DNA of 64,000 nucleotides from Mycobacterium sp. Root135 (GTDB lineage Bacteria; Actinomycetota; Actinomycetes; Mycobacteriales; Mycobacteriaceae). The position numbers were made by a program, and so were the translations under genes. The stretch spans positions 186,001 to 250,000 of the forward strand of contig NZ_LMEZ01000009.1 in the NCBI RefSeq assembly GCF_001426545.1, read 5' to 3'. Shown piece by piece: positions 35,042 to 43,907 of this stretch. The notes beneath the pieces were generated by a model. It was not told where the DNA came from. It made no database searches and was given only the letters and a program-made list of their open reading frames with translations. Position 1 is the stretch's first letter. Each line of letters starts with the position of its first letter.

Positions 35042-37563
35042 GATGCCGCCAGCTCGATCTCGACGGTCAGGCCGCCGCCGGGGGTGTCGCTGGCGCTGAT
35101 GCTGCCGCCCATGGCTTCGACGAAACCCTTTGCCACCGAAAGGCCCAACCCGACGCCGGTGGTGTTGTCGTGGTCGCCGAGCCGTTGGAAGGGGGCGAAC
35201 AGTTCGTCGACTTGAGCGCGCCGGATGCCTGGCCCCTCGTCGACGACGTTGACGAGTACTCGGTCCCCGACCCGGCCCGCGTTGACGCGGACGACGCCGG
35301 CGGGCGCGTAGCGCATCGCGTTGTCGACGACGTTGACCAGCACGCGTTCCAGCAGTCCGGCGTCGGCCATCACGGCGGTGTCGCCGACCTCGACCTTGAC
35401 GCGGTCCAAACCGGCGGTGCCCCTGGGTATTCCGAGGATCGCGCGGTGGACGATCTCGTCGAGGTAGACCCGCTGCAGCTCGGGTCGCACCACGCCGGCG
35501 GCCAGGCGCGACGAGTCGAGGAGATTGCCGACTAGTGAGGTGAGCTGGTCGACCGACTCCTCGACGGTGGCGAGCAGTTCCGCGGTGTCCTCGGGGGAGA
35601 AGCCGACGTCGTCGGCGCGCAGGCTCGACACCGCAGCCTTGGCTCCTGCCAACGGCGTTCGGAGGTCGTGGCTGACCGCCGAGAGCAGTGACCGGCGCAG
35701 TTCGTCGGCCCGCGCGATGGCCTCGGCCTGGCCCGCCTCGTCGATCAGTTCGCGCTGGCGCACCAACCCCGCGGCCTGGGTGGCGACGGCGGTCAACACG
35801 CGCCGGTCGCGGGCCGCGAGTTGCCGTCCACTCATCAACATCCAAAACTCGTCGTCGCCGACTTCGATGGCGGTGTCGGCGGAGTCCACGTCGACGCACG
35901 GGTCGGCGCCGACGCAGGCGATGATCCGCTGTTCACCGTCGTGCTCACGCAGAATGCTCACCGCGCGTTGGGAATACGTCTCGCGGACACGCTCGAGGAG
36001 CGTGTCGAGATTGGCGCCGCGCAGCACCGATCCGGCGAACAGGGCCAGCAGCTCGGCCTCCTGAGACGCGCGGCGGGCCTCCCTGGCCCGCTTGGCCGCG
36101 TTGTCCACCAGGGCGGCGACGGCCACCGCGACGAGGATCAGCACCACGACCGTCACGGCGCTGTCGGGTTGGGCGATGGTGAACGTGTACCGCGGCGCGA
36201 CCAGGAAGTAGTTGAGCAGCATGCCCGACAGCAGCGCTGACACCGTGGCGGGGCCGACACCGCCGAGGAGGGCCACGACGACCACGCCGACGAAGAACAG
36301 CACGCTCTCACCGGCGATGCCGAGAAAGCGATCCAGCAGTAGGGCGATCACGGCGCACAGCGCCGACGGGACGACGGCCGCGGCCACCCAGGACGCCACC
36401 CGTCGGTTGCGGGGCGCCGCCTCCCACGACGGCCCACTCTTGGCCTGGTCGTGGGTGACCATGTGGACGTCGATCTTCCCGGACCGCTGCACCGTCTCCG
36501 CGCCGATGCCCTCGTCGAAGATGCGCGCCCACCGCGAGCGTCGCGAGGTTCCGAGAACCAGTTGGGTGGCGTTCATCTCGCGGGCAAAGTCCAGCAATGC
36601 GCCGGAGACGTCGTCGCCGGCGACGGTGTGCAGCGTCGCACCGAGGCTGGCGGCGAGCTCGCGGATCTTGCCCATCTGCGGCGCCGAGACGCCGGACAGT
36701 CCGTCGCCGCGCACGACGTGCACGATCATCAGTTCGGCGCTGGACCGCGACGCGATGCGAGAAGCCCTGCGTACCAACGTCTCCGATTCCTCACCGCCGG
36801 TGACGGCGACGGCGACGCGTTCGCGGGCCTCCCAGGTGTCGCTGATCTCGTGGTCGGCGCGGTACTTGGCCAGGGCCGCGTCGACCTGATCGGCGAGCCA
36901 CAGCAGAGCCAGCTCGCGCAGGGCCGTGAGATTACCCTGGCGGAAGTAGTTGCTCAGCGCGGCGTCGATGCGTTCGGGGGCGTAGACGTTTCCGTGGGAG
37001 AGCCTGCGCCGCAACGCCTCCGGGGTGATGTCGACGAGCTCGATCTGGTTGGCCCGCCGGACCACCTCGTCGGGAACGGTTTCCTGCTGTTCGATGCCGG
37101 TGATCTGTGCGACGACGTCGTTGAGGCTCTCCAGGTGCTGCACGTTGACGGTGGAGACCACCGCGATGCCGGCGTCGAGCAGCTCGCCGACGTCCTGCCA
37201 CCGCTTGGCGTTCTTCGATCCCGGGGTGTTGGTGTGGGCCAACTCGTCGACCAGCACGACCTCGGGGTGGCGGGCCAGCACCGCCTCGACGTCCAACTCG
37301 GCGAACTCGGTGCCGCGATAGGTGATGAGGCGCGGTGGGACCAGTTCGATGCCGTCGAGCAGTTGGGCGGTCCGCTTGCGGCCGTGGGTTTCCACGACCG
37401 CGGCGACGACGTCGGTGCCCCGTTCGATTCGGCGGTGCGCCTCGCCGAGCATCGCGAACGTCTTGCCGACCCCCGGCGCCGCGCCCAGGTAGATCCGCAG
37501 CTCACCCCGCTTGGGGCGGTGCGTGGACGCGGGCGCTTGGGGACTCACCAGCCCATCATCCAC
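35038..37563 (-). CDS. kdpD: KdpD potassium/turgor sensor kinase
   Basis: An 841-residue membrane histidine kinase. Order: N-terminal KdpD domain with Walker-type GAAPGVGKTFAMLGEAHRR (about residues 29-47), a universal-stress-like domain (about 235-365), four membrane spans (about 400-500), a GAF-like region, then the kinase core with phosphoacceptor His in SHDLRTPLAGAK (about 640) and GVGLGLSVAKGF (about 805). GTG 37563 overlaps kdpC by 8 bp; GTG 37548 is an alternative. Confidence 0.95.
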   Translation of the reverse strand: MDDGLVSPQAPASTHRPKRGELRIYLGAAPGVGKTFAMLGEAHRRIERGTDVVAAVVETHGRKRTAQLLDGIELVPPRLITYRGTEFAELDVEAVLARHPEVVLVDELAHTNTPGSKNAKRWQDVGELLDAGIAVVSTVNVQHLESLNDVVAQITGIEQQETVPDEVVRRANQIELVDITPEALRRRLSHGNVYAPERIDAALSNYFRQGNLTALRELALLWLADQVDAALAKYRADHEISDTWEARERVAVAVTGGEESETLVRRASRIASRSSAELMIVHVVRGDGLSGVSAPQMGKIRELAASLGATLHTVAGDDVSGALLDFAREMNATQLVLGTSRRSRWARIFDEGIGAETVQRSGKIDVHMVTHDQAKSGPSWEAAPRNRRVASWVAAAVVPSALCAVIALLLDRFLGIAGESVLFFVGVVVVALLGGVGPATVSALLSGMLLNYFLVAPRYTFTIAQPDSAVTVVVLILVAVAVAALVDNAAKRAREARRASQEAELLALFAGSVLRGANLDTLLERVRETYSQRAVSILREHDGEQRIIACVGADPCVDVDSADTAIEVGDDEFWMLMSGRQLAARDRRVLTAVATQAAGLVRQRELIDEAGQAEAIARADELRRSLLSAVSHDLRTPLAGAKAAVSSLRADDVGFSPEDTAELLATVEESVDQLTSLVGNLLDSSRLAAGVVRPELQRVYLDEIVHRAILGIPRGTAGLDRVKVEVGDTAVMADAGLLERVLVNVVDNAMRYAPAGVVRVNAGRVGDRVLVNVVDEGPGIRRAQVDELFAPFQRLGDHDNTTGVGLGLSVAKGFVEAMGGSISASDTPGGGLTVEIELAAS

Positions 37564-38440
37564 CTACCCGCTGCCCGTCCAGTGCAAGGTTGACGGCCAG
37601 GACGTTGACCGACGGCTCGCCCATGAATCCGAGGGCCCGGCCGTCGGTGTGGGCGGCGATGACGGTCCTGACCTGATCGGCGCTGATGCCACGGACTTTG
37701 GCGATGCGGTCGACCTGCAGCGCGGCGTACGCGGGGGAGATGTCGGGGTCCAACCCGCTGCCGCTGGCGGTCACGGCGTCGGCGGGCACCTGGGGGCTGG
37801 CGGTCGAGGCGCCGTGGATTGGCACCAGCTGGCCGATGGAGTAGTCCTCGTCGGGTTTGGCGCATTCGACGCGGACGCCTTCGTAGGTGGCCAGGAACGG
37901 CGCCTTGGTGGTGTCGCATGGTTCGTTGACGCTGACCACCCGGACGGGGTGGGTGACCTGACCGGCCATGGGGCCGGACGTGTCCCGCGGGCCGATGACC
38001 GACAGCACGGCGCCGACGCCCTCACCGGTGCAGAACGGACGCGCGCCGTTGGCGCCGTCGAGCTTGGCGACGTCCTGGCTGCGCGTGCACACCAGAGTCA
38101 GCAGGCTCGGCTTGTCGGGTCCGTCGACGACGTTCTCCGGGCCGAGGTTGCTGGCGCTGGTGGCCATGGGGTCGTACCCGTCGCCTGCCATCGACGGCCG
38201 GCTCTGCAGGTACTGCGGCAGCGGGGTGCCGTCGGCGGAGGTGAAGAGTTGACCGATGAGGCTGCTGCCCACCGGTTTTCCGCCCACCTGGACGATCGAG
38301 CCGTCGGCCTTGCCGTCGAGGCCGGGCAGCTGGGCGGCGAGCCAGACCAGGAGGGGATAGGCGCCGCCGACGATCACGGTGAGCACCAGCAGGGCCCGAA
38401 GGGCTGCGACGTGCTGACGAATGAGACTGGAGAGCTTCAT
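37556..38440 (-). CDS. kdpC: KdpC subunit with Cys-containing insertion
   Basis: A 294-residue KdpC, about 100 residues longer than the usual 190. The N-terminal span (about residues 13-35) and the family hallmarks PQYLQSRPS, SNLGPENV and VTASGSGLDPDISP are intact. Between them (about 110-205) sits an extra extracytoplasmic segment with four Cys in two pairs, possibly disulfide-linked. KdpC stabilises the KdpA-KdpB complex. The gene begins 3 bp after kdpB and its end overlaps kdpD. Confidence 0.93.
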   Translation of the reverse strand: MKLSSLIRQHVAALRALLVLTVIVGGAYPLLVWLAAQLPGLDGKADGSIVQVGGKPVGSSLIGQLFTSADGTPLPQYLQSRPSMAGDGYDPMATSASNLGPENVVDGPDKPSLLTLVCTRSQDVAKLDGANGARPFCTGEGVGAVLSVIGPRDTSGPMAGQVTHPVRVVSVNEPCDTTKAPFLATYEGVRVECAKPDEDYSIGQLVPIHGASTASPQVPADAVTASGSGLDPDISPAYAALQVDRIAKVRGISADQVRTVIAAHTDGRALGFMGEPSVNVLAVNLALDGQRVGG

Positions 38441-38442
38441 GT

Positions 38443-40638
38443 TTAGGACATCCCGGGAATGAGTTGGACTACCAGGTCGATCAGCTTGATGCCGATGAAG
38501 GGAGCGATGATGCCGCCGAGGCCGTAGACGTACAGGTTGCGGCTCAGGAGCTTCGAGGCGCTGCTGGGGGTGTAGCGGACGCCCTTGAGCGACAACGGGA
38601 TCAGCGCGATGATCACGACGGCGTTGAAGATGACCGCCGACAGGATCGCCGACTGCGGGCTGTGCAACCGCATCACGTTGAGCAGGTCGAGGCCGGGGAA
38701 CAGCGTGACGAACAGCGCCGGGATGATCGCGAAGTACTTGGCGATGTCGTTGGCGATCGAGAACGTGGTCAGGGCGCCACGGGTGATCAGCAGTTGCTTG
38801 CCGATCTCGACGATCTCGATGAGCTTGGTCGGGTCGGAGTCGAGGTCGACCATGTTGCCGGCCTCCTTGGCTGCCGACGTGCCGGTGTTCATCGCGACGC
38901 CGACGTCGGCCTGCGCCAGGGCGGGGGCGTCGTTGGTGCCGTCGCCGGTCATCGCGACGAGCTTGCCGCCCTCTTGCTCGCGCTTGATCAGCGCCAGCTT
39001 GTCCTCGGGGGTGGCCTCGGCGAGGAAGTCGTCAACCCCGGCCTCGTCGGCAATTGCTTTGGCGGTCAAGGGGTTGTCACCGGTGATCATCACCGTGCGG
39101 ATGCCCATCCGGCGCATCTCCTCGAACCGCTCCCGCATGCCGGGCTTGACGACGTCCTTGAGGTGGATGACGCCGAGCGCACGGGCCACGCCGTCGCGGA
39201 GTTCACCGACGACCAGCGGCGTACCGCCCGCCGACGACACCTCGTCGACGATCGCGCCGAGTTCCGGGGGGACGGTGCCGGCGTTGGCGCGGACCCAGTC
39301 GGCGACCGACGCGGCCGCACCCTTGCGCAGCTGGTGACCGTCGCCGAGGTCGACGCCGGACATGCGCGTCGCGGCTGTGAACTCGATCCACTGCGCGTCG
39401 GTCAATTCGCCTGCGGCGCGGGCCTTCAGCCCGAAGCGCTCCTTCGCGAATACCACGATCGAGCGTCCCTCGGGTGTCTCGTCGGCCAGGCTGGACAGCT
39501 GGGCGGCGTCGGCGAACCGCTCGGGCGTGACGCCGTCGAGTTGCAGGAACGCGCCCGCCTGCCGGTTGCCGAGGGTGATGGTGCCGGTCTTGTCGAGCAG
39601 CAGCACGTTGACGTCGCCGGCGGCCTCGACCGCGCGGCCCGACATGGCGAGCACGTTGCGCTGCACCAGGCGGTCCATGCCCGCGATGCCGATGGCCGAC
39701 AGCAGGGCGCCGATGGTGGTCGGGATGAGGCACACCAGCAGGGCGACCATCACGATGCCGCTGATGCCGTCGCCGTTGAGCGCCAACGAATCCGGGACGC
39801 CGGGATTGTTGGCCTTGGAGAAGATCGCCAGCGGCTGCAGGGTGGCCACCGCGAAGACGAAGATCAGCGTCAGCGCCGCGAGCAGGATGTTCAGCGCGAT
39901 CTCGTTGGGCGTCTTCTGCCGGTTCGCGCCCTCGACGAGCGCGATCATCCGGTCGATGAAGCTCTCGCCGGGCTTCTGGGTGATCTTCACGACGATCCGG
40001 TCGGACAGCACGGTCGTACCGCCGGTCACGGCGGACCGGTCGCCGCCGGACTCGCGGATCACGGGGGCGGACTCGCCGGTGATCGCGGATTCGTCGACCG
40101 AGGCGATGCCCTCCACGACGTCACCGTCGCCCGGGATCACCTGGCCCGCTTCGACCACGACGACGTCGCCCTGGCGCAGCAGCGGGGCCGCGACTTCCTC
40201 CTCGGTGCCGGGCACCGACGGGGCCCAGCCGACGAGTCGGCGGGCGACGGTGTCGGCCTTGGCCCGTCGCAGGGAGTCGGCTTGGGCCTTGCCGCGCCCC
40301 TCGGCGACGGCCTCGGCGAGGTTGGCGAATATCACCGTCAGCCACAGCCATCCGACGGTCAGCCAGCCGAACCACGACGGTTCGGCGACGGCCAGCACCG
40401 TGCTCCAGACCGCGCCGACCTCGACGACGAACATCACCGGGTTGTGCCACAGCGTCCGCGGATCCAGCTTCTTCACCGCGTCGGGGATGGAGTGCAGCAG
40501 CATCTTCGGGTCGAGCAGCCCGCCGCCGACGCGCTTGGTGGTCGTGGCGTCGCCGAGCGTGACGTCACCGTGGTTTTCGGCGTCGTGTCCCGCAGTGGCG
40601 TCACGTTCGACGCGCGGGGTGGTGTTGGTGGTGGTCAT
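38443..40638 (-). CDS. kdpB: Potassium-transporting ATPase ATP-binding subunit KdpB
   Basis: A 731-residue P-type ATPase subunit. The TGES loop is ITGESAPVIRES, the phosphorylation site is LLLDKTGTITLGN (about residue 348), and the hinge is MTGDGTNDAPALAQADVGVA (about 560). Seven membrane segments fit the family. The N-terminal 40 residues are a variable polar extension. It hydrolyses ATP to drive uptake through KdpA. Upstream kdpA ends 2 bp before. Confidence 0.97.
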   Translation of the reverse strand: MTTTNTTPRVERDATAGHDAENHGDVTLGDATTTKRVGGGLLDPKMLLHSIPDAVKKLDPRTLWHNPVMFVVEVGAVWSTVLAVAEPSWFGWLTVGWLWLTVIFANLAEAVAEGRGKAQADSLRRAKADTVARRLVGWAPSVPGTEEEVAAPLLRQGDVVVVEAGQVIPGDGDVVEGIASVDESAITGESAPVIRESGGDRSAVTGGTTVLSDRIVVKITQKPGESFIDRMIALVEGANRQKTPNEIALNILLAALTLIFVFAVATLQPLAIFSKANNPGVPDSLALNGDGISGIVMVALLVCLIPTTIGALLSAIGIAGMDRLVQRNVLAMSGRAVEAAGDVNVLLLDKTGTITLGNRQAGAFLQLDGVTPERFADAAQLSSLADETPEGRSIVVFAKERFGLKARAAGELTDAQWIEFTAATRMSGVDLGDGHQLRKGAAASVADWVRANAGTVPPELGAIVDEVSSAGGTPLVVGELRDGVARALGVIHLKDVVKPGMRERFEEMRRMGIRTVMITGDNPLTAKAIADEAGVDDFLAEATPEDKLALIKREQEGGKLVAMTGDGTNDAPALAQADVGVAMNTGTSAAKEAGNMVDLDSDPTKLIEIVEIGKQLLITRGALTTFSIANDIAKYFAIIPALFVTLFPGLDLLNVMRLHSPQSAILSAVIFNAVVIIALIPLSLKGVRYTPSSASKLLSRNLYVYGLGGIIAPFIGIKLIDLVVQLIPGMS

Positions 40639-40640
40639 GG

Positions 40641-42311
40641 TCAGTGAATTCCTTCAGCGAGGGGTCCGAGCGCCAGCATCGGCAGGAAGGTCAGCGCGAC
40701 GAGGATGAGCGTCACGCCGGCGACCAAGCCGACGAACTGGGGCCGGTGGGTGGGTAGGGTGCCGACGGACTCCGGTGTGCTGCGTTGGGCGGCAAGCGAA
40801 CCCGCGAGGGCCAGTACCAGGATGATCGGCAGGAAGCGGCCGAACGCCATCGCCAGGCCGAGCGCGACGTTGTACCACTCGGTGTTGACGGAGATGCCTG
40901 CGAACGCCGAGCCGTTGTTGTTGGCCGCGGAGGTGAAGGCGTAGAGCACCTCGGACAGGCCGTGCGGCCCGGTGTTGAGCATGCTCGCGCGCTGGCCGGG
41001 CATGGCGATCGCGACGGCCGTGCCGGTCAGCACGATCAGCGGGGTCACCAGGAAGTAGGCGGCGGCGAGCTTGATCTCCCGCGGTGTGATCTTCTTGCCG
41101 AGGTACTCGGGCGTCCGGCCGACCATCAGGCCCGCTACGAACACCGTGATGACGGCCAGGATCAACATGCCGTACAGGCCGGAACCCGTACCGCCGGGGG
41201 CGATTTCGCCGAGCTGCATGTTGAACATCGTCATGAGGCCGCCGAGGCTGGTGTAGGAGTCGTGGAACGAGTCCACGGCGCCGGTCGAGGTCAGCGTCGT
41301 CGCGCCGGCGAAGACCGCCGAGTCGGGAACGCCGAAGCGTGTTTCGACGCCCTCCATCGCCGAGCCGATCGCCGTCGGGACGGTGCCGTGAGCCTGGATC
41401 TGGAAGAACATCGTCAACGAAACACTGCAGGTGGCAATGAGTCCCATGACCGCGACGATCGCGTACCCCTGCTTGCGGTTGCCGACCATCCGGCCGAACA
41501 TCCGCGGCATCGAGAACGAGATGACCAGCAGCAGGAAGATCTCCACCCAGTTGGTCCACGCCGTGGGGTTCTCGAACGGGTGCGCCGAGTTGGCGTTGAA
41601 GAAGCCGCCGCCGTTGGTGCCGAGCTCCTTGATGGCTTCCTGGCTGGCGACTGGCCCACCCGGAATGGTCTGCTGCGCACCGGCAACGGTGGTGACCACC
41701 TGGTCGTGCAGGTGGAAGTTCTGGATGGCGCCGCCGGCGATCAGGACCAGTGCGGCGATCACCGACAGCGGCAACAGGATGCGCAGCGTGCCGCGGACCA
41801 GGTCGACCCAGAAGTTGCCGAGGTCACCGGTGCGGGTACGGGCGAACCCGCGCACCAGGGCCACGGCAACGGCCATGCCGACGGCGGCGGAGACGAAGTT
41901 CTGCACCGTCAACCCGGCCATCTGGACGAGGTGGCCCTGGGTGCTCTCACCTGAGTAGGCCTGCCAGTTGGTGTTGGTGACGAAGCTGACGGCGGTGTTC
42001 CACGCCAATGCCGGGGTCATCTCGGTGGCGGGGTCGTTGAGGTGCAGTGGCAGCTTGCCCTGCACCAGCTGGAAGGCGAACAGGGCCAGGACGCTCACCG
42101 CCGAGAACGCCAGGACGCTGCGGGCGTAGGCGCCCCAGCCCTGCTCGGATTCGGGGTCGGCGCCGATGGCGCGGTACAGGAAGCGTTCGACGCGCGAGTG
42201 CTTGTCGGAGTCGTACACCCGGAACATGTAGTCGCCAAGCGGTACGTGCACCGCGACGAGCGCCAAGATCAGGGACCCGAGGAACAGGACCCCCGCGATG
42301 GTGGACGTCAC
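40641..42311 (-). CDS. kdpA: Potassium-transporting ATPase subunit KdpA
   Basis: A 556-residue K+-binding, channel-like membrane subunit with about ten spans. The selectivity-filter-like GTNGGGFFNANSAHPFENPT (about residue 215-234) and other Gly-rich filter segments such as NNNGSAF (about 455) are conserved. GTG 42311 shares one base with the kdpF stop (TAGTG), so translation is tightly coupled. Confidence 0.97.
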   Translation of the reverse strand: MTSTIAGVLFLGSLILALVAVHVPLGDYMFRVYDSDKHSRVERFLYRAIGADPESEQGWGAYARSVLAFSAVSVLALFAFQLVQGKLPLHLNDPATEMTPALAWNTAVSFVTNTNWQAYSGESTQGHLVQMAGLTVQNFVSAAVGMAVAVALVRGFARTRTGDLGNFWVDLVRGTLRILLPLSVIAALVLIAGGAIQNFHLHDQVVTTVAGAQQTIPGGPVASQEAIKELGTNGGGFFNANSAHPFENPTAWTNWVEIFLLLVISFSMPRMFGRMVGNRKQGYAIVAVMGLIATCSVSLTMFFQIQAHGTVPTAIGSAMEGVETRFGVPDSAVFAGATTLTSTGAVDSFHDSYTSLGGLMTMFNMQLGEIAPGGTGSGLYGMLILAVITVFVAGLMVGRTPEYLGKKITPREIKLAAAYFLVTPLIVLTGTAVAIAMPGQRASMLNTGPHGLSEVLYAFTSAANNNGSAFAGISVNTEWYNVALGLAMAFGRFLPIILVLALAGSLAAQRSTPESVGTLPTHRPQFVGLVAGVTLILVALTFLPMLALGPLAEGIH

Positions 42312-42400
42312 TAGAACCTCTCTGGGAACAGGAGCGCCGCGGCCATGAAGACCGCGAGAAGGATGGCGAGGACGAGTCCGACGAGGTTGGCGTAGCTCAT
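42311..42400 (-). CDS. kdpF: KdpF small subunit
   Basis: A 29-residue single-span hydrophobic peptide (MSYANLVGLVLAILLAVFMA then a short tail ending PERF). KdpF stabilises the KdpABC complex. The ATG at 42400 overlaps the stop of an upstream 26-residue micro-ORF by 4 bp (ATGA); its stop shares one base with the kdpA start. Confidence 0.9.
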   Translation of the reverse strand: MSYANLVGLVLAILLAVFMAAALLFPERF

Positions 42401-42477
42401 CGCTCGAACATCCTCTGGACTCCGCCGAGCACCGCGAAGATCGCGATGGTCAGCAGCACGAACACGACAATGGACAT
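42397..42477 (-). CDS. 26-residue membrane micro-ORF upstream of kdpF
   Basis: Begins at ATG 42477 and encodes 26 residues, MSIVVFVLLTIAIFAVLGGV followed by a six-residue basic/aromatic tail. It is a single hydrophobic span like KdpF and overlaps kdpF by 4 bp. It is probably the first gene of the operon and may be a second accessory peptide or a leader coupling translation. No strong ribosome site was seen. Confidence 0.65.
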   Translation of the reverse strand: MSIVVFVLLTIAIFAVLGGVQRMFER

Positions 42478-42519
42478 GCCGCCGACGCTAGGCTCGCCTA
42501 CCAGGCAGGACGTGGTCCC

Positions 42520-42570
42520 TTACGGTTTCTTGACGCCCCGCTGACGCCGTCTTTACGCGTCCTTTGCGGT
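42520..42570 (-). promoter_or_regulatory. 11-bp-phased direct repeats, probable KdpE binding region
   Basis: Four sequences of the type T(T/G)ACG(C/G) start at 42520 (TTACGGT), 42531 (TGACGCC), 42542 (TGACGCC) and 42553 (TTACGCG), with a degenerate fifth (TTGCGGT) at 42564. The spacing is exactly 11 bp, one helical turn, which is how OmpR/PhoB-family dimers bind. The array lies 43-93 bp upstream of the first ORF of the kdp operon. Confidence 0.65.
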
Positions 42571-42671
42571 GCTGTGCCCGCCGTCACCGGAAGATCGGTC
42601 GATAGGTCAACCTGAGAGCTTGCTTAGGGCTACTGTCACATTCGTCAATATCGTCGGGGGTTGGAGTAAGC

Positions 42672-43871
42672 ATGGACGTTTCGGTTCGACCGTGGTTCAC
42701 CACGGGAGTCGCGCTTGTCGGGGCCGGTGCGATCGCACTGACCCCCATCAGTCCGATGGCGCCGGTGCGCCCGGTGGCGGACGTGGCGCAGGTGACCGCC
42801 ACGGTGTCGCGGGACGTCCAGCTCGCGGCGCTCGACTGGCCATACATCCTGTCGTTGCCGATCATCCGGCAGAACATCCTCAACACCATCGACGACTGGG
42901 CGGTCTACCTGGCGGGCTTCGCCAAGGCGGGCGTCGGCCTGACTCAGTCGCTCCTGGCCATCCCCGGGGTGACCATTGAGACGATCCAGGAAGTGTTGGC
43001 GCTCAACTTCGTCGGCGCCTTCGACACCGTGGCGACCGCGATCCGTGACTCGGTGATCGCAGTCGGGCAGCCGCTGCTCGACTCGATCATTTGGCGCAGC
43101 CAGAAGGCGGCGCTGGTGCAGGCGGCGTTGAGCTCGGCCCTGCCGGTGGCGTACATCAGCGTGATCAACGGGTTCCTGGCGGCCGCGAATGGTGTGACGA
43201 CGTCGCTGATCGTCGGCACCCAGGACTTCGTCGCCGCCCTGCTGACCTTGAACCTCCCCAACATCGTCAACGCCGCTCTGGACGGGACGAGGAACTTCGT
43301 CGCGGCACTCGGCGCCGGTGCCGGAGCCATCGTCGACGGGATCGAAGCCGCGCAGCGCGGCATCGTGGCGGCGCTGGCCACCACGCCGCCGCCACCGCCG
43401 GCGTTCGCCGCGTCGGACGTGTCGACGATGAGCACGTTCTCCGCCGACAACACCTTGACGCTGTCGCGGTCCTCACGTGCCGCCGACCCCGAGGTGGCCG
43501 ACCCGGTGGTGGCCCCGGTCGTCACCCCGGTCGTTCCCGACGTCGAACCGGAGATCGTGGACGAAGCGCCCCCGGTCGACGTCGTGCCCGACAAGACGCC
43601 GGCGGCGCCTGCCCCGGATCCGACGCCGGTCAAGGACGTCGACCCGGCGTCCGATCCCGTCACCCCGGACAAGACTCCGCCCGCCACGTCGGTGAAGGAC
43701 ACGGACGTGAAGGACGTCAAGGACGTCAAGGACGCGGTCAAGGCGCCGAAGAAGGTTACGGCCGGTGCCCATTCGCGCGGCAACGCCAAGCACGCCAAGC
43801 CGACGACTGATGCCGACGGAGCAGGTGCGGCTGCCAAGCCGGCATCGGCTGGTGACGACGGCGAGTCGTAA
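42672..43871 (+). CDS. Secreted protein with helical domain and Pro/Asp-rich tail
   Basis: A 399-residue protein starting at ATG 42672 with GGAG upstream. The N-terminus carries a leader of the type WFTTGVALVGAGAIALTPI (about residues 8-26) found in many mycobacterial exported proteins. Residues about 45-240 are hydrophobic/helical with no recognised domain. Residues about 250-399 are low-complexity Pro/Asp/Val/Lys with a DVKDVKDVKD run. It probably sits at the cell envelope; no function can be assigned. Confidence 0.75.
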   Translation: MDVSVRPWFTTGVALVGAGAIALTPISPMAPVRPVADVAQVTATVSRDVQLAALDWPYILSLPIIRQNILNTIDDWAVYLAGFAKAGVGLTQSLLAIPGVTIETIQEVLALNFVGAFDTVATAIRDSVIAVGQPLLDSIIWRSQKAALVQAALSSALPVAYISVINGFLAAANGVTTSLIVGTQDFVAALLTLNLPNIVNAALDGTRNFVAALGAGAGAIVDGIEAAQRGIVAALATTPPPPPAFAASDVSTMSTFSADNTLTLSRSSRAADPEVADPVVAPVVTPVVPDVEPEIVDEAPPVDVVPDKTPAAPAPDPTPVKDVDPASDPVTPDKTPPATSVKDTDVKDVKDVKDAVKAPKKVTAGAHSRGNAKHAKPTTDADGAGAAAKPASAGDDGES

Positions 43872-43907
43872 CCGCTTGTGCCGCATGGTCTTCGGCGGGT
43901 GGGTCGC

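Noticed and set aside
34361..35899. KdpE as a 512-residue fusion
   Set aside because: The extra N-terminal part is a shifted reading of kdpD; KdpE begins at ATG 35041 with a normal receiver domain and a 4-bp overlap.
38464..40647. A 727-codon plus-strand frame over kdpB
   Set aside because: Antisense shadow of KdpB, which has every P-type ATPase motif.
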